From Heligmosomoides polygyrus polygyrus (Eukaryota; Nematoda; Chromadorea; Rhabditida; Heligmosomidae), in contig OX377204.1 in NCBI GenBank assembly GCA_947396885.1, forward strand, positions 96,420,728-96,484,727: a stretch of DNA of 64,000 bases. Reading direction: 5' to 3'. Position 1 is the first letter of the stretch. Each line of letters begins with the position of its first letter. Below the pieces are notes generated by a model. That model was not told the origin of the DNA, did no database searches, and saw only the letters and a program-made list of their open reading frames with translations. Both the position numbers and the translations under genes were made by a program. Below, piece by piece: positions 18,901-28,223 of the stretch.

Positions 18901-21448
18901 TATCCTCATTTAGATGTTTCATGCAAGCAGCATTTATACTATCAATCAAATAAAAATGGCGACTATCTTTTCGAGTGTATGGCGCGATCCGATATTTTAG
19001 CGTGCTATATGACCTCTTCTTTGTTGCGCTTTAAGACAAATTTTACATTATTATCTTACCTCAAAAAAAATTATAAAATTATTAACTCATTGAGGCAGGT
19101 GAACTAAAAAAATATCAAAGAGAAAATTTTACCAAATTTTCTCTTTGAACGAAAAATTGTTCTAACTATCTTGTTGAGTCTGTAGTTTCACCTGCCTGAA
19201 GGTCATTTCGATCAGGAAGGGTTTGGCTTGATTTCAGAATCTTAAGGCCATCTAAAAGACGTCCAATTTGATTTTAAATTAAATTATTTTATTTTAAGAG
19301 TGCCCAATTCCACGCGAGAATTGTATATTTAATTTTTCCCCTCAATAAAACGTTCAATTTTTTACTACTCCAACGAATAGGATCGAGAACCATAATATTT
19401 CTATTGCTGTTATAAGTTTTATTTCTATCGATTAAAGCGCACCTATGAGTGCAATAAATAAATCGATAAGTAAATATTATGGTATTGCTCACCAATAACT
19501 TTCCAAAGATTGTCTCATCTAAACCCGAATAGAGCTTGACGACGGCAAATTTGTGACCAGATTGCGATAAGCTCTAAAATATTCTCTTACTTTACAATAT
19601 ATAATTATTAGTATACGGCCTACACATGTACGCAAAAAAAATATTTGATCTCTCTTCGCTCGCACTTCGAAGAAGGAGGTACATCCTCATCATGGAGTAC
19701 GAAACCCTAAATTAAAATGACGGGTCTACCTGTGGAACAATTTCACATGAGCTGTCATATGATCATATGATTCTTTGAGAGTTTGTTCGTTAAGGCATAA
19801 AGGATAATAAAGGATCAAGGACGGCGTTATTCAATCCTCTTTGGGATGCGCCACGCATTCTACTTTTACGGGATGTCGTGGAGGCGCGTTGAATGCGTAC
19901 TTGGCCATACAATGAATTGTGGTGGCCAGCCGATGTACAAGTCAGGGCTTTATCCTTCCCAGACAAGTCTGGTACCAATTCACCGTCCCCGGAGGGATGA
20001 AAGGCTTGGTTGGCCTGGGCGGGAAATCCGAACCAGGAACCTGGTATCGGGTGCACGGGACAGCCGGCGCCTCCTCCGACTGCGCTCCACGCGCCCGTTA
20101 AGGCATAAGTAATCCAAATACTAGTCCAAATTGTGATTTTGTTCTCATCGTTTTTGACCAGAGTTATTCGGTTATGAAGTTTTGGGTTCAGAACTTATGG
20201 GTTACCCTGTAGAGTAAATGAAAAGATAAAGGACGGCACTAATCTATTCCTTCGTAGGATGCGCCACACATCCGACTTCCACGGGATGACATGCAGGCAA
20301 TGTGAATGCGTACTTGGCCAATACAGTGACTTGGCCAGCTGATGGACAAGTCTGTTGTTTGTCCTTCCAAGGCAAGTCTGCTGCCGGAAGGATAGAAGGC
20401 TTGGTTGATTCGGGCGATAAATCCGAACTAAGAGCCTGGAATCGAATGAACGCGAAGACCACACCAAGTACACATTCAAGTTGCCTCCACGATATCCCGT
20501 GGAAGTCGAATGTGTGGCGCGTCCCACAATGGGATTGACTAACTCCGACATTCTTTTTTCTTTTTCCTGCTTGGTCTCACTTATAACTAATCCCCCACTG
20601 CCGTTCGAAATGCGGACTAATGTGCAGGTTTTCGGGATAGTGTAGCGTGCGGTTGCCGGCGTCCGCATGGACATTCGATCGATGCGTAATCCCCACTGAG
20701 CACCGAGAGCTGCTTGAGCACGAGCAGCTTGGATGGCCCAACCCCGAAGTCCTTTCCATAACCTGGCTCTGCGCTCTAAACTCAGCTGCACACTCCCCTT
20801 TGAGGCGACAAGAGCTCTTTTAGCACGTGCAGCTTGGATGGGTCCTATCCTTCCTAGAAGCGTCTGTAGGTTTGCGCGCTTCCATGACAGAAACGAGCTC
20901 CGATGACAACGTCTTGAGTGATGTGCAGGTTTGGAGATACTGTAGCAAGCGCGTGCGCGGGAACATTCAAACGGCAGTAGGGGATTAGTTGCAATTGCTA
21001 TCTTCTTACTCCAATACAAGGTGGTGAGACTGTGTGAATCACGGCAGATGTTTAACCTTCAGTTGACTTCCTGGTCCTATCAGAGAGCGTAGCATAGCTA
21101 CGCTTAAAGGACCATATAACTCTTCCCGGTAGAATCCTAGTTTGAGTGCCTAGCTACTGTTGGAGCAATCGCTTCCCTTTATTCTCCACCATCGCATCCG
21201 TTGAAATTCATTGGTCTCCACACACCATTCGGTCTCTCTAGACAGGCATCGAACAACTTTCCCTCCTATTTAGAAGTAGGAATATCAGAGCTCCACCCTT
21301 CCAATGGATACACCAGTGATCTGAGGGAAGCGACTCCTTTTGGCCCAGGTGCGGGATCGAACCCTGGTGTAGTCAGTCATCAGCCGTTATACAGACCTTC
21401 TGGAGAATGCAGGTCAGGAGAAGCTGCAGCAGAGCAGCCACTTACCAT
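14109..21448 (-). CDS. C2H2 zinc-finger protein, split over about 7 kb
   Basis: Minus-strand exons, in coding order: an ATG at the end of an exon (21448-21446, followed by GTAAGT), then 17606-17517, 17456-17350, 17296-17241, 17175-17082, 14486-14399 and 14324-14109. All phases agree and give 217 residues. Finger 1 is CMLC, 13 residues, then HVQFH, assembled across the 17082/14486 junction. Finger 2 is CSRC, 12 residues, then HIRRRH, assembled across a 74-base intron; a canonical finger made by splicing is strong support. The linker HSGKRYG resembles the TGEKP type. The N-terminal half is acidic and unrecognised; the tail is basic. Two C2H2 fingers suggest nucleic-acid binding in the nucleus (inference). 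The first exon is the weakest call, because a frame also stays open upstream of that ATG. A poly(A) signal is likely at 13763-13768. The big introns hold LINEs, SINEs and arrays. Confidence 0.72.
14690..15785 (+). repeat. Tandem array with ATCGATCGATATTATCGAT units
   Basis: Units of roughly 90-115 bp repeat GGAAGGCCTTCACAGCAGA, GAAGCCAATCAATATCGATC, TTATCGATTTTCTCTCAG and GATTTAACCGATCAG. At least nine degenerate units are visible. A LINE fragment (15086-15335) interrupts the array. Related units lie at 26085-26900 and 62950-63165. Confidence 0.75.
15086..15335 (-). mobile_element. LINE 3' fragment (CAGGTGATA-tailed family)
   Basis: On the minus strand it encodes the family C-terminus ([20 protein letters not shown]) and ends in the tail GACAGGTGATACAGGTGAT. 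It is truncated at its 5' end. The flanking AGCCAATCAAT on both sides could be a target duplication or simply array units. Confidence 0.7.
15879..15950 (+). repeat. (TGA)n microsatellite
   Basis: About 24 perfect TGA triplets, located in the large intron of the zinc-finger gene. Confidence 0.95.
15997..16129. mobile_element. Hairpin MITE, GTTTATA family
   Basis: It starts GGCCCCGTTTATATTTCTG and ends GAAGTATAAACGGGCCC, with the same core as 2253-2386 (GATCGATCACGTCGCTCG, CAATGTGGCCCCAACACG). A clear TTA duplication is not visible. Confidence 0.65.
16133..16345 (+). mobile_element. LINE 3' fragment in plus orientation
   Basis: It encodes a degraded version of the family C-terminus ([10 protein letters not shown], then [18 protein letters not shown]) and ends AACAGGTGATGAATCAGGTG. 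It is one of the few pieces of this LINE in plus orientation here. The adjacent 16356-16490 stretch looks coding-like on the minus strand but was not joined to any gene. Confidence 0.6.
16490..17020. mobile_element. TIR element of the GATTACGGTAGG family
   Basis: The left half (GGAGAGGTCGAAAAAAATTTC, CACGAATCGACATCCG) is mirrored by the right half (GAAATTTTTTTCGACCTCTCC). TTACGGTAGTTACGGGTGAG and ACCTACTGTAACCTACCG mark the inner arms. It sits in the intron between zinc-finger exons 5 and 6. Confidence 0.65.
17700..19280. repeat. Uncharacterised dispersed repeat, copy 1
   Basis: Blocks CATCTACCCAATATGTGAAC, AAAGAGATTGAGCCATGC, GCAAGCAGCATTTATACTATC and CAATTTGATTTTAAATT have counterparts at 49990-50800. 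A LINE fragment (18139-18862) is inserted in it. No protein is recognised. Confidence 0.45.
18139..18862 (-). mobile_element. LINE fragment with 13-bp target duplication
   Basis: The perfect duplication CCTGTTAACAATG flanks it (18126-18138 and 18863-18875). On the minus strand it runs from RT sequence ([13 protein letters not shown]) to the CAGGTGATA tail. Compared with 24556-25319 it has an internal deletion near 18430. It is 5' truncated, so it is dead. Confidence 0.85.
19801..20096 (-). mobile_element. tRNA-headed SINE, minus orientation
   Basis: It is flanked by the perfect duplication GTTAAGGCATAA (19789-19800 and 20097-20108). On the minus strand it begins with a tRNA-like head (A-box-like GTGGAGCGCAGTCGGAGG; B-box-like GGTTCGGATTTCCC) and ends in a TTATCC-rich tail. 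It is 296 bp long. Confidence 0.85.
20215..20545 (-). repeat. Older, rearranged SINE copies
   Basis: 20215-20460 matches the same SINE on the minus strand with many substitutions. 20467-20540 is a short plus-orientation piece of its 3' body (GCCTCCACGATATCCCGTGG). No clear target duplication is left. Confidence 0.55.
20585..20990. mobile_element. TIR element, AACTAATCCCC family, copy 2
   Basis: The left end AACTAATCCCCCACTGCCG is mirrored by CGGCAGTAGGGGATTAGTT. It shares GTGTAGCGTGCGGTTGC, CATGACAGAAACGAGCTCC and TTGCAATTGCTATC with the copy at 1142. It is non-autonomous. Confidence 0.65.
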
Positions 21449-21751
21449 GGCGTTCGTCAGCGCTCGTTGTTCGCCACCGTTCAGTGGCCGGTCTGAGACG
21501 AAAATTGCGAGCGAGGTGAGCGGCGTGCGCCGACTCGACTCCTCATTATCACTGCCGAGATCATCAGCCGCAGTGCTTCAGCCGACGAGTTCGGCGTGTG
21601 CGCTCTTGACCGGAGCCAAGCCCAGCGCTGCGTTCTCTCCTTGATATGGCACCGTAACTGAGTCGTGCTGACTTTATACATTCGAATAATCGAATATCCG
21701 ATATTTCTCAACTTTCGAATATTCCTTCTACAGGGTGGCTCCTAATTATTA

Positions 21752-23026
21752 GGTTGTAACGAAATAAATGGCACTGAACCACTGTAAATTTAAACAGTTA
21801 ATATCTCGGCTTGTAGGCAAGTTTATTAATCGAAATAAAACCTTCTGATTCTACACATCTTTGCCAAAGTGATACAAGCTTTTTTATCCCAGTAGCATAA
21901 AAATCAGAAGTTCTGCAATTGACGAAATCTTCGAAGGCACTTTCGGCATCCTGTTGGTATTTGAATATTTTCCCTACCAAGAAGTCGCTACGATGCTTGA
22001 AGAAATGGTAGTCTGTTGGGGAGAGGTCGGGAGAAAACGGAGGATGTGGTAGAGTTTCAATGCTCAGCTCAGCCAATTTCTGCAACGTCATTCGTGCTAC
22101 ATGGGGGCGAGCACTGTCGTGCAGAAGGAGAACTCGCCTTCGGTTTACCAAGGCCGGCCGGATATCCTTCAACTTTTTCATCATTTCTTCAATTTCAATG
22201 CAGTACTTCTCTGCCGTGATGGATTCACCGGGAGGGAGGAAGCTGTGGTGAATGATTCCCAGCGAACACCGCCATACTGTCACCATTACTTTCTTTTGGT
22301 GCAATTCCAGCTTCGCAAAAACCTTGGGGCTCTCATCGCTGTCCACCCACTGTGCCGATCGTCGCCGGTTGTCGTACATTATCCATTTCTCGTCACAGGT
22401 TACGATGCGATCAAGGAATGGGTCCGTTTCGTTCCGTAGAAGCAGTGCGGACGAGATCTCATATCGTCGGTTTCTGTGCTCCTCAGACAGCTCGTGAGGC
22501 ACCCATTTTTCCAGCTTTTTGGTCTTTCCAGTTTCCTTCAGATGCCGGGCAGCTGTGTTGTGACTGACGCAAGAACCTTCGCTATCTCCCTGGTACCTTT
22601 GTGTGGATCCTCCTCTACCACATCTCTCAGCTTGTCCTCATCAACATCACTATGCCTCCCACGACCTTCATGTTCTTCCAAGCTCTCATCTCCATTCCGG
22701 AACTTCTGATACCATCGATACGCCGTCCGAATTGTGGAACATCCTTGACCGAATGCGGCGTTGATCTTCTCGTCCGCCTCCTTAGCTGTAGTGTTCAGCT
22801 TGAATTCATACAAGTAAATGCCTCGGATTACCCTTTTGTCCATCTGCAAAAAAGTCAATAAAACTCTAAAGTTTTCCCACTTTTACATAGAAAATTTGGT
22901 ACTCGCCGGTAGAGCAAAGTTTGCGCTTCTAAATGATATGCCACATGTTACGGTTTGTTCTTGATCAAACGCGTAAAGACGCGCCAAAAAATGGCGCGAG
23001 CCAGTGCCATTTAATTCGTTACAACC
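21752..23026 (-). mobile_element. Mariner element nested in the D37D left terminus
   Basis: It is 1275 bp long with terminal repeats GGTTGTAACGAAATAAATGG and ATTTAATTCGTTACAACC. A duplicated TA flanks it (21750-21751 and 23027-23028). Removing it restores a left terminus resembling the outer element's right terminus. Size and TA target are typical of mariner. Confidence 0.9.
21798..22843 (-). pseudogene. Mariner D34D transposase, one frameshift
   Basis: The first part begins MDKRVIRGIYLYEF and has a helix-turn-helix region (AYRWYQKFRNGDESLEEHEG). A frameshift near 22570 moves the frame. The second part begins near HLKETGKTKKLEKW and carries WVPHELSEEHRNRR and CDEKWIMYDN (first catalytic Asp). 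HDSARPHVAR (second Asp) and SPDLSPTDYHFF (third Asp) follow, with 34 residues between the last two, the D34D signature. The C-terminus looks complete. One indel is the only obvious inactivating change. Confidence 0.88.
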
Positions 23027-23157
23027 TAATATTTGCGCGAAATTCAAACCGCTGCTGTATTTTTGAAAATGGCGGGAGATCAATTACTAGGATTTTTCTA
23101 GAATGGGGGAAGTATGTACAGAAACCAAGCAAGGTGATACACTCAATACCGTCGACA

Positions 23158-24186
23158 ATGAAAGCTTCACCACATCGTTCCACAATCGCTCGTCTCGCCG
23201 ATAAAGGGCATTCTGCAGCAGAGATCGCTCGACGACTTCAAATTTCTGCCAGAACATTGTGGAACAGTACAGAGAGGAAGGAGCGGTCGAACCGGGGAAG
23301 TGATCTGACAGACCACGTACTGTGAACACTCTCCGCCTTCGAAAGGTCATCAAAAAGAGAATCGACCGGAACGATGGAGTTAGCATGAATCGGATGGCCG
23401 TAGACCTTGGGGTTTCCCGCAGAACAATACAGAAGATCGTCAAACAGGATCTTGGGCTTCGCAGTTATCGTCTTTATCGCGGACAAGTCCTTACGGAAGC
23501 TGCCATGCAGATTAGATTGGAAAAATCCAAGTTGTTGCTACAGGAGATCCAGCAGGGCCGCTTGTCAAACGTCATCTGGACGGACGAGAAGATTTTTACC
23601 ATTGAAGTGGCACACAACTCACAGAATCAGCGTCAGTTGCTGCCTCCATCCAGAAACAGGTCTTCTCAACGTCGTCTTCTCAACAGGACTCTTTTTCCAA
23701 AATCTGTAATGGTATGGGCTGGCATTGCCCTGGACAAGGAGACACCTCTGGTTTTCGTCGACCGTTCAGTGAAAATCAACACTGAAGTCCACCAAGAAAA
23801 GATCCTGCGCGATGTTCTTCTCCCCTGGGTTGCTGGAAATTTTGTCAGTGGTCAAGGCGTGCTCCAACAGGACTGGGCACCTGCCCATTCTGCGAGATCC
23901 ACACTGGCATTCTGCGAGAGTCACTTCCCTGGCTACTGGACGATGGACTTCTGGCCACCTAACTCGCCTGATCTCAATCCGATGGATTTCTCTGCGTGGG
24001 GCTACTTGCAGTAGAAGGTCTCCTAGAAGAGTCAACAAAAGTTTGAACGCTCTCAAAGCTTCACTTCAGGAGGCGTGGGACGATATCGACGTCACCTTCC
24101 TGCGGCCCACAGTGATGTCGGTGGAGAAGAGACTGAAGGCCTGCATTGCTGCAAAAGGAGCTCATTTCGGACATCTTCTCGAGTGA
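23158..24186 (+). pseudogene. D37D transposase with frameshifts
   Basis: The N-terminus has a helix-turn-helix region (STIARLADKGHSAAEIARRL). A frameshift near 23320 leads into the catalytic core: VIWTDEKIF (first Asp), QQDWAPAHSAR (second Asp) and SPDLNPMDFSAWG (third Asp), with 37 residues between the last two. A stop at 24012-24014 and a further shift separate the C-terminus (ASLQEAWDDIDVTFLRPT), which ends at TGA 24184-24186. At least two frame changes make it non-functional as read. Confidence 0.88.
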
Positions 24187-24296
24187 ATGATTGTTAGGCA
24201 TTGCTCTATATGGAAATTGTATCAGATTGTATAACTGTTGTTTTTTGTTGAAGTTATTAGTAATAAACTACGCGCAAATAACTAGGAGCCACCCTG

Positions 24297-25925
24297 TAAT
24301 TCGAACAAAGATGGTTTTAAAAAATCGATTATTTCTTCGAACTCGAACCTCGAAAGAGGCCATATTCTAATATCATTTGAAAATCGAATATTTCAACCTT
24401 ATTCGAGAATCAAATAACCTTATTCGATTGTCGGATAAACTTCAAATCTTTAGGCACGGAACCTGATTCGAACAAATTGTTCGACTATTCGAATATTCAG
24501 ACAAACGAAAAATGGGGCTTATTTTTCGATTTTTGGATCGTTCGAAAAAATTCATCTTATCACCTGTATCACCTGTCGCCCCGTTGATCATCGACTTGCT
24601 CGAGCGGGCGCCAGCAGCGTCTCCGTTCGTCCCTGTCGCGTGCCAGAGTGCTCCAATGGATCCTCCTCGCTCGAGGGACACGAAGAGCGTCATATCGGTT
24701 GTTCAGGGCTTTCACGAAGAAGTCCGACCAACGCGTTGGTGGGCGTCCCGGTGTTCTCTTGACATCCCGCGGAATCCAGTCGGTAACGGCACTTGTCCAG
24801 CGGGTGTCTGCGAAGCGCATTACGTGGCCGGCCCACCTAATTTTCGACAACTAGGCCCACGCGATAGCGTCTCTGATCTTCGAACGTCGGCGAAGCTCAG
24901 AACTCCGGAGGCCTTCTCTCACTTGCGTGAGTCGTGCCACTCCGAGCATCGTCCTCTCGATTCCACGCTGCGCGACGCTGATCGCGTGTTCATCCTGCTT
25001 TCGTATAACCCAGGTCTCTGAGGCGTATGTTAGGGCAGGAAGAGCAGTGGAGTCGAATAGGTGGGCACGGAGTCGGACGTTCTTCGTCTTCTTCGCGACT
25101 TCTTCGACGCTCTTGAAAGCTCCCCAAGCCGCTCGTTTCCTCCTGCTCAGCTCCGGCGCTAGGTCGTTGGCCATATTGACTTCGCGACCCAGATACACAT
25201 AGCTGGAGCATTCGGAGATGTTCGTTCCGTTGAGCGAGGATGGGGCATCAGAAACTTGTCCGTTCCTCATGAACATCGTCTTCGTAAGATTCAGCTGCAG
25301 TCCAACGTTCGCACATATCCGAAAAAATTCATGAGGGAATGAATTCGTTTTTTTTCGGCATCGAATTTACTCGACCATTCATTAGTTCGATAAAATTTCT
25401 CAAAAGTACAACTATGCTAAATAGTTGGATTAAATACTAGCCTAATCTAGGGAGCATAACGTGCTGAAATTTCTTACATCCTTGGACTATACGTGGTCTG
25501 CTTACTTAGTGGTGACTATAGTTGCGTTTTTGAGAAATTTTATTGAACGAATAAATTCGATGTCGAAAAATTTCGAACGAATGATTGAACGAATTTATTT
25601 GCTCATCATTTTTTTCGAACAATCGAAAATCGAATTAGTCCATTTTTGGTTTATTTGAATAGTTGAGTAATCTTACAATTTGTTCGAGTCAGATTCTGTG
25701 CCTAAAGATTTAAAATTCATTCGATATTCCAATAAAATTATTCGATTTTCAAATAAAGTTCGATTTTCGAATAATATTCGAATATGGCTCTCTGTCAGTA
25801 TTCGAAGTCGAACAATATTCGACATTTTGAAACCACTACTTTGCGAATTAGAGCGAATATTCGACTATTCGAATAATTACTCGAATATATTTGTTCGAGT
25901 ACAACAATACTGCATAGTAGAGTTA
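24297..25925. repeat. AT-rich TTCGAA repeat, host of the nested insertions
   Basis: 24300-24540 and 25333-25925 are full of TTCGAA/ATTCGAATA motifs. The block around 24400-24500 (ATCTTTAGGCACGGAACC, CAAATTGTTCGA) is partly inverted at 25670-25730 (TTTGTTCGAGTCAGATTCTG, CCTAAAGAT). The flank at 21665-21728 has the same character, so the original element likely spanned about 21665-25925 minus its insertions. Confidence 0.55.
24556..25319 (-). mobile_element. LINE fragment with perfect 13-bp target duplication
   Basis: CGAAAAAATTCAT occurs at 24543-24555 and 25320-25332. On the minus strand it encodes the post-RT region ([32 protein letters not shown]), then [13 protein letters not shown] and the basic C-terminus, and ends in the ACAGGTGATACAGGTGAT tail. 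It is 5' truncated. There is one stop where the two long frames meet. Confidence 0.88.
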
Positions 25926-25928
25926 GTG

Positions 25929-25979
25929 TCTGTTCGTCTGTCTGTCTGTCTGTCTGTCTATCTGTCTGTCCATCTGTCC
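25929..25979 (+). repeat. (CTGT)n microsatellite
   Basis: Imperfect CTGT repeats of about 50 bp follow the AT-rich repeat. Confidence 0.9.
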
Positions 25980-26084
25980 CTGCGCCCGATCAAGTAATCC
26001 CCGCTAAGCGAACTTCACATCACCGTCGAGCTCATCGATCTCTATGCTGGCGATTGGATAAGTATCACATAAATCAAACAGTAT

Positions 26085-26900
26085 CAATCGATTTTTAGGA
26101 ATTACCAGGACGATGCCCCAGCCAGTGGCCCACTAGGTTGATCTAGCGATTCACTGCTTTACACCTCGATAGGCACTGTCGACCTCCACACTAGCTGATG
26201 GCTAGGAGCACAACAAGCAAACAATATCGATCGGTTGACCACAATCGATCGATTATATCGATTTTCTGCCGAAATCAAATGTTTGAGATGGGAGTCACGT
26301 GAAAATATTGGTCGATAGTTCATAACAAGCAAATCAGAGCAGATCTTATGAACTACAGGGAAATCCCCGGTCAGTGGTTAGACAAGCCGCTAAGGACAAC
26401 TTTATTAGCTGGTGGATAGTTAGCGCAACAAGAAAACAACATCGACCGGTTGACCACTATCGATCGATTTTATTGATTTTCGGTCCGCTTGACTATATGA
26501 GGTGAGAATCACGTGAAAATATTAGTAGATGGATAATTCACAGCAGGTAAAGGAGACAAGCTCTTGTGAAATGAAATACTAGGGCAAAGCCCCAGCTAGT
26601 AGTCAAGCTGGTCTTGAGGCCTGCTCGCTAGATTCCGCCGAATTCCTGAACATTCTGAGCCGCTAAAGTTTTGAAGAAAAAATCGAGGTTGGTATCAGAA
26701 CTCTCTGCGAGGGCTAAAACACTGAGCCGCTGGCCATCGAGATAGCACCTGATTATCGATCAATATGCTAGTCGGTGGATAGGGAGCACAACATGTGAAC
26801 AATATCGATCGGCTGGCCGCTATCGATCGATTACATCGATTTTTGTCGGCAGTTGACCGTTTGAGGTGGGAATCAGGCAAAAATATTTGTCGATGAGTAG
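26085..26900 (+). repeat. Degenerate repeats with ATCGATCGATT units
   Basis: At least three spaced units share AACAATATCGATCGG, GACCACTATCGATCGATT, GAGGTGGGAATCA and GTGAAAATATTGGTCGAT, with a period of about 250-300 bp. They resemble 14690-15785. No gene was seen in 25980-26990. Confidence 0.55.
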
Positions 26901-26991
26901 CTCACAACAACTAAAATAGAAGAGTCTATGAATCCCTGACGACATGAGCCCTAAATTTTTGAAAAAAAAAACGAGACTGATATCTCTCTTA

Positions 26992-27106
26992 GTCCTGGTT
27001 TATATCCCTCTTAATCGGAATAGATATCGACCGCGCGGCGCGAAAAATCGATATCTATGGCGGCCATCACGCCGCGCCGAGTGGCGGCGCAAGTATAAAC
27101 CAGGTC
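26992..27106. mobile_element. Hairpin MITE, ATCGATATC family
   Basis: It starts GTCCTGGTTTATATCC and ends CAAGTATAAACCAGGTC, flanked by TTA on both sides. The core has GGAATAGATATCGACC and CGAAAAATCGATATC. A decayed SINE piece follows (27110-27235, CGGCTGGCCACAGCAGGTC). Confidence 0.65.
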
Positions 27107-27966
27107 TTAAACACTCAGCTGCACAGCGGCTGGCCACAGCAGGTCATGGTATAGGTCCAATACGCCTCCATAATATCCCACAGCAGACTGCATGGCGCAA
27201 CCCAGCAAAGGGAACGATTAACGACGACCACTTTCACAATCTCTATCGATGTAGAGTCCAATTTTTCACAATAACGCCATTCGCAGACACATAAACTCCT
27301 CACCTTTACCAGATGAGCTAGAACTTGGAGCATTACTCGTCACTCATGACTAAATAGCCAAGGGTAGCGACGAGTTATCCGTCAGGAACTGGGCGAGTTG
27401 TCTCACAGTATCTAGGCACTCGTTGCGGGAAAACTTGCTTCATCGGCTTGTCAACCGCCGGCGCGATCTCACCCGATTGGCTTCTGAAACAGACGTTCGA
27501 ATATTGTCGAACGCAGTGAATACGCTCAGAAGGGTCCGTAGACGAGATAAAACAACAGCAGAAAAGGGAATATCAGCATACTAAATCACGAACCACATAG
27601 CTTGCACATAGCCTCGGCTCCAACGTATAGAGCCTGTAGTAAGGACGCTCCAAGGCTAACAAAATCTAGGTTTGAATCGCGCGCCAGTGAATATTGCGCA
27701 CCGGACAACTCGGACGGGTTTTTTTCGGTTGTAAATGTAGCAGCGAGTGATTAACCCCAGATTTGTAGCCTATCGGGATGTAAAGTCCCTCTAAGCCTAC
27801 TCTGAAGCAACATACACTCCCTCCCAATCAAGAAGGTGGTACATCACACAAAATTTCGCTGCCCAACCTTAAATTGACGAGGTTGTAGACACCCACTTCA
27901 TCTCACTGCGCCTTTGAAGGATGATGTACGCAATTTCCCGTCAGTGCGACGCGCAATTGCACCAAC

Positions 27967-28183
27967 ATGAGTGAATCTGAATTCTCATCACTAGCTGACG
28001 TCGTTTTCTCCCATTTCTTGTAAGCAGATGTGTTCGACTCGACTTTCTAATCCTTTTTTCGTATAATACACTAGAATTGTATTGTATTTGCATGAAACAA
28101 AAAGAGAATTGCAAAAATTGCTCGAGAAACGCGCCGAAATGGACCTTTTGTTGAAATTTTTGTCAATTCTCCAAAAGTTCTAG
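27967..28183 (+). CDS. Possible 53-residue protein
   Basis: Two exons, 27967-28019 and 28075-28183, are joined by a 55-base GT-AG intron (donor GTAAGC, acceptor ATACACTAG) with matching phase. The start context is CCAACATG. The product begins MSESEFSSLADVVFSHF, and the second exon adds a leucine-rich amphipathic helix (RELQKLLEKRAEMDLLLKFL) before TAG. The stop lies 40 bases before the ATG of the next gene, so it could be the first cistron of a trans-spliced cluster or an upstream open frame of it. The minus strand is also open over part of this stretch. Family not recognised. Confidence 0.4.
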
Positions 28184-28223
28184 GTCTTTGGGTTTTTCTC
28201 ATCGGTAATTCGACTAGATTGTC

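Larger units (their letters stand above)
21731..24296 (+). mobile_element. Tc1/mariner-superfamily D37D element
   Basis: The termini CAGGGTGGCTCCTAATTAT and ACTAGGAGCCACCCTG are flanked by TA on both sides (21729-21730, 24297-24298). Without the nested mariner the element is 1289 bp, the normal size for this group. It is inserted in an AT-rich, TTCGAA-rich repeat. The transposase is frameshifted. Confidence 0.88.

Noticed and set aside
21201..21644. 147-codon plus-strand ORF and a tRNA-like GGTTCGATCCCGC on the minus strand near 21360
   Set aside because: The ORF has no family or splice support and opposes a candidate minus exon. The tRNA-like box lacks matching acceptor and T-stem pairing, so it is not a functional tRNA.
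27907..28046. Minus-strand exon candidate joined to 27483-27375
   Set aside because: Phases match, but the acceptor is purine-rich and the intron long. The plus-strand reading here has an ATG, a short 55-base intron and a stop, so it was preferred.
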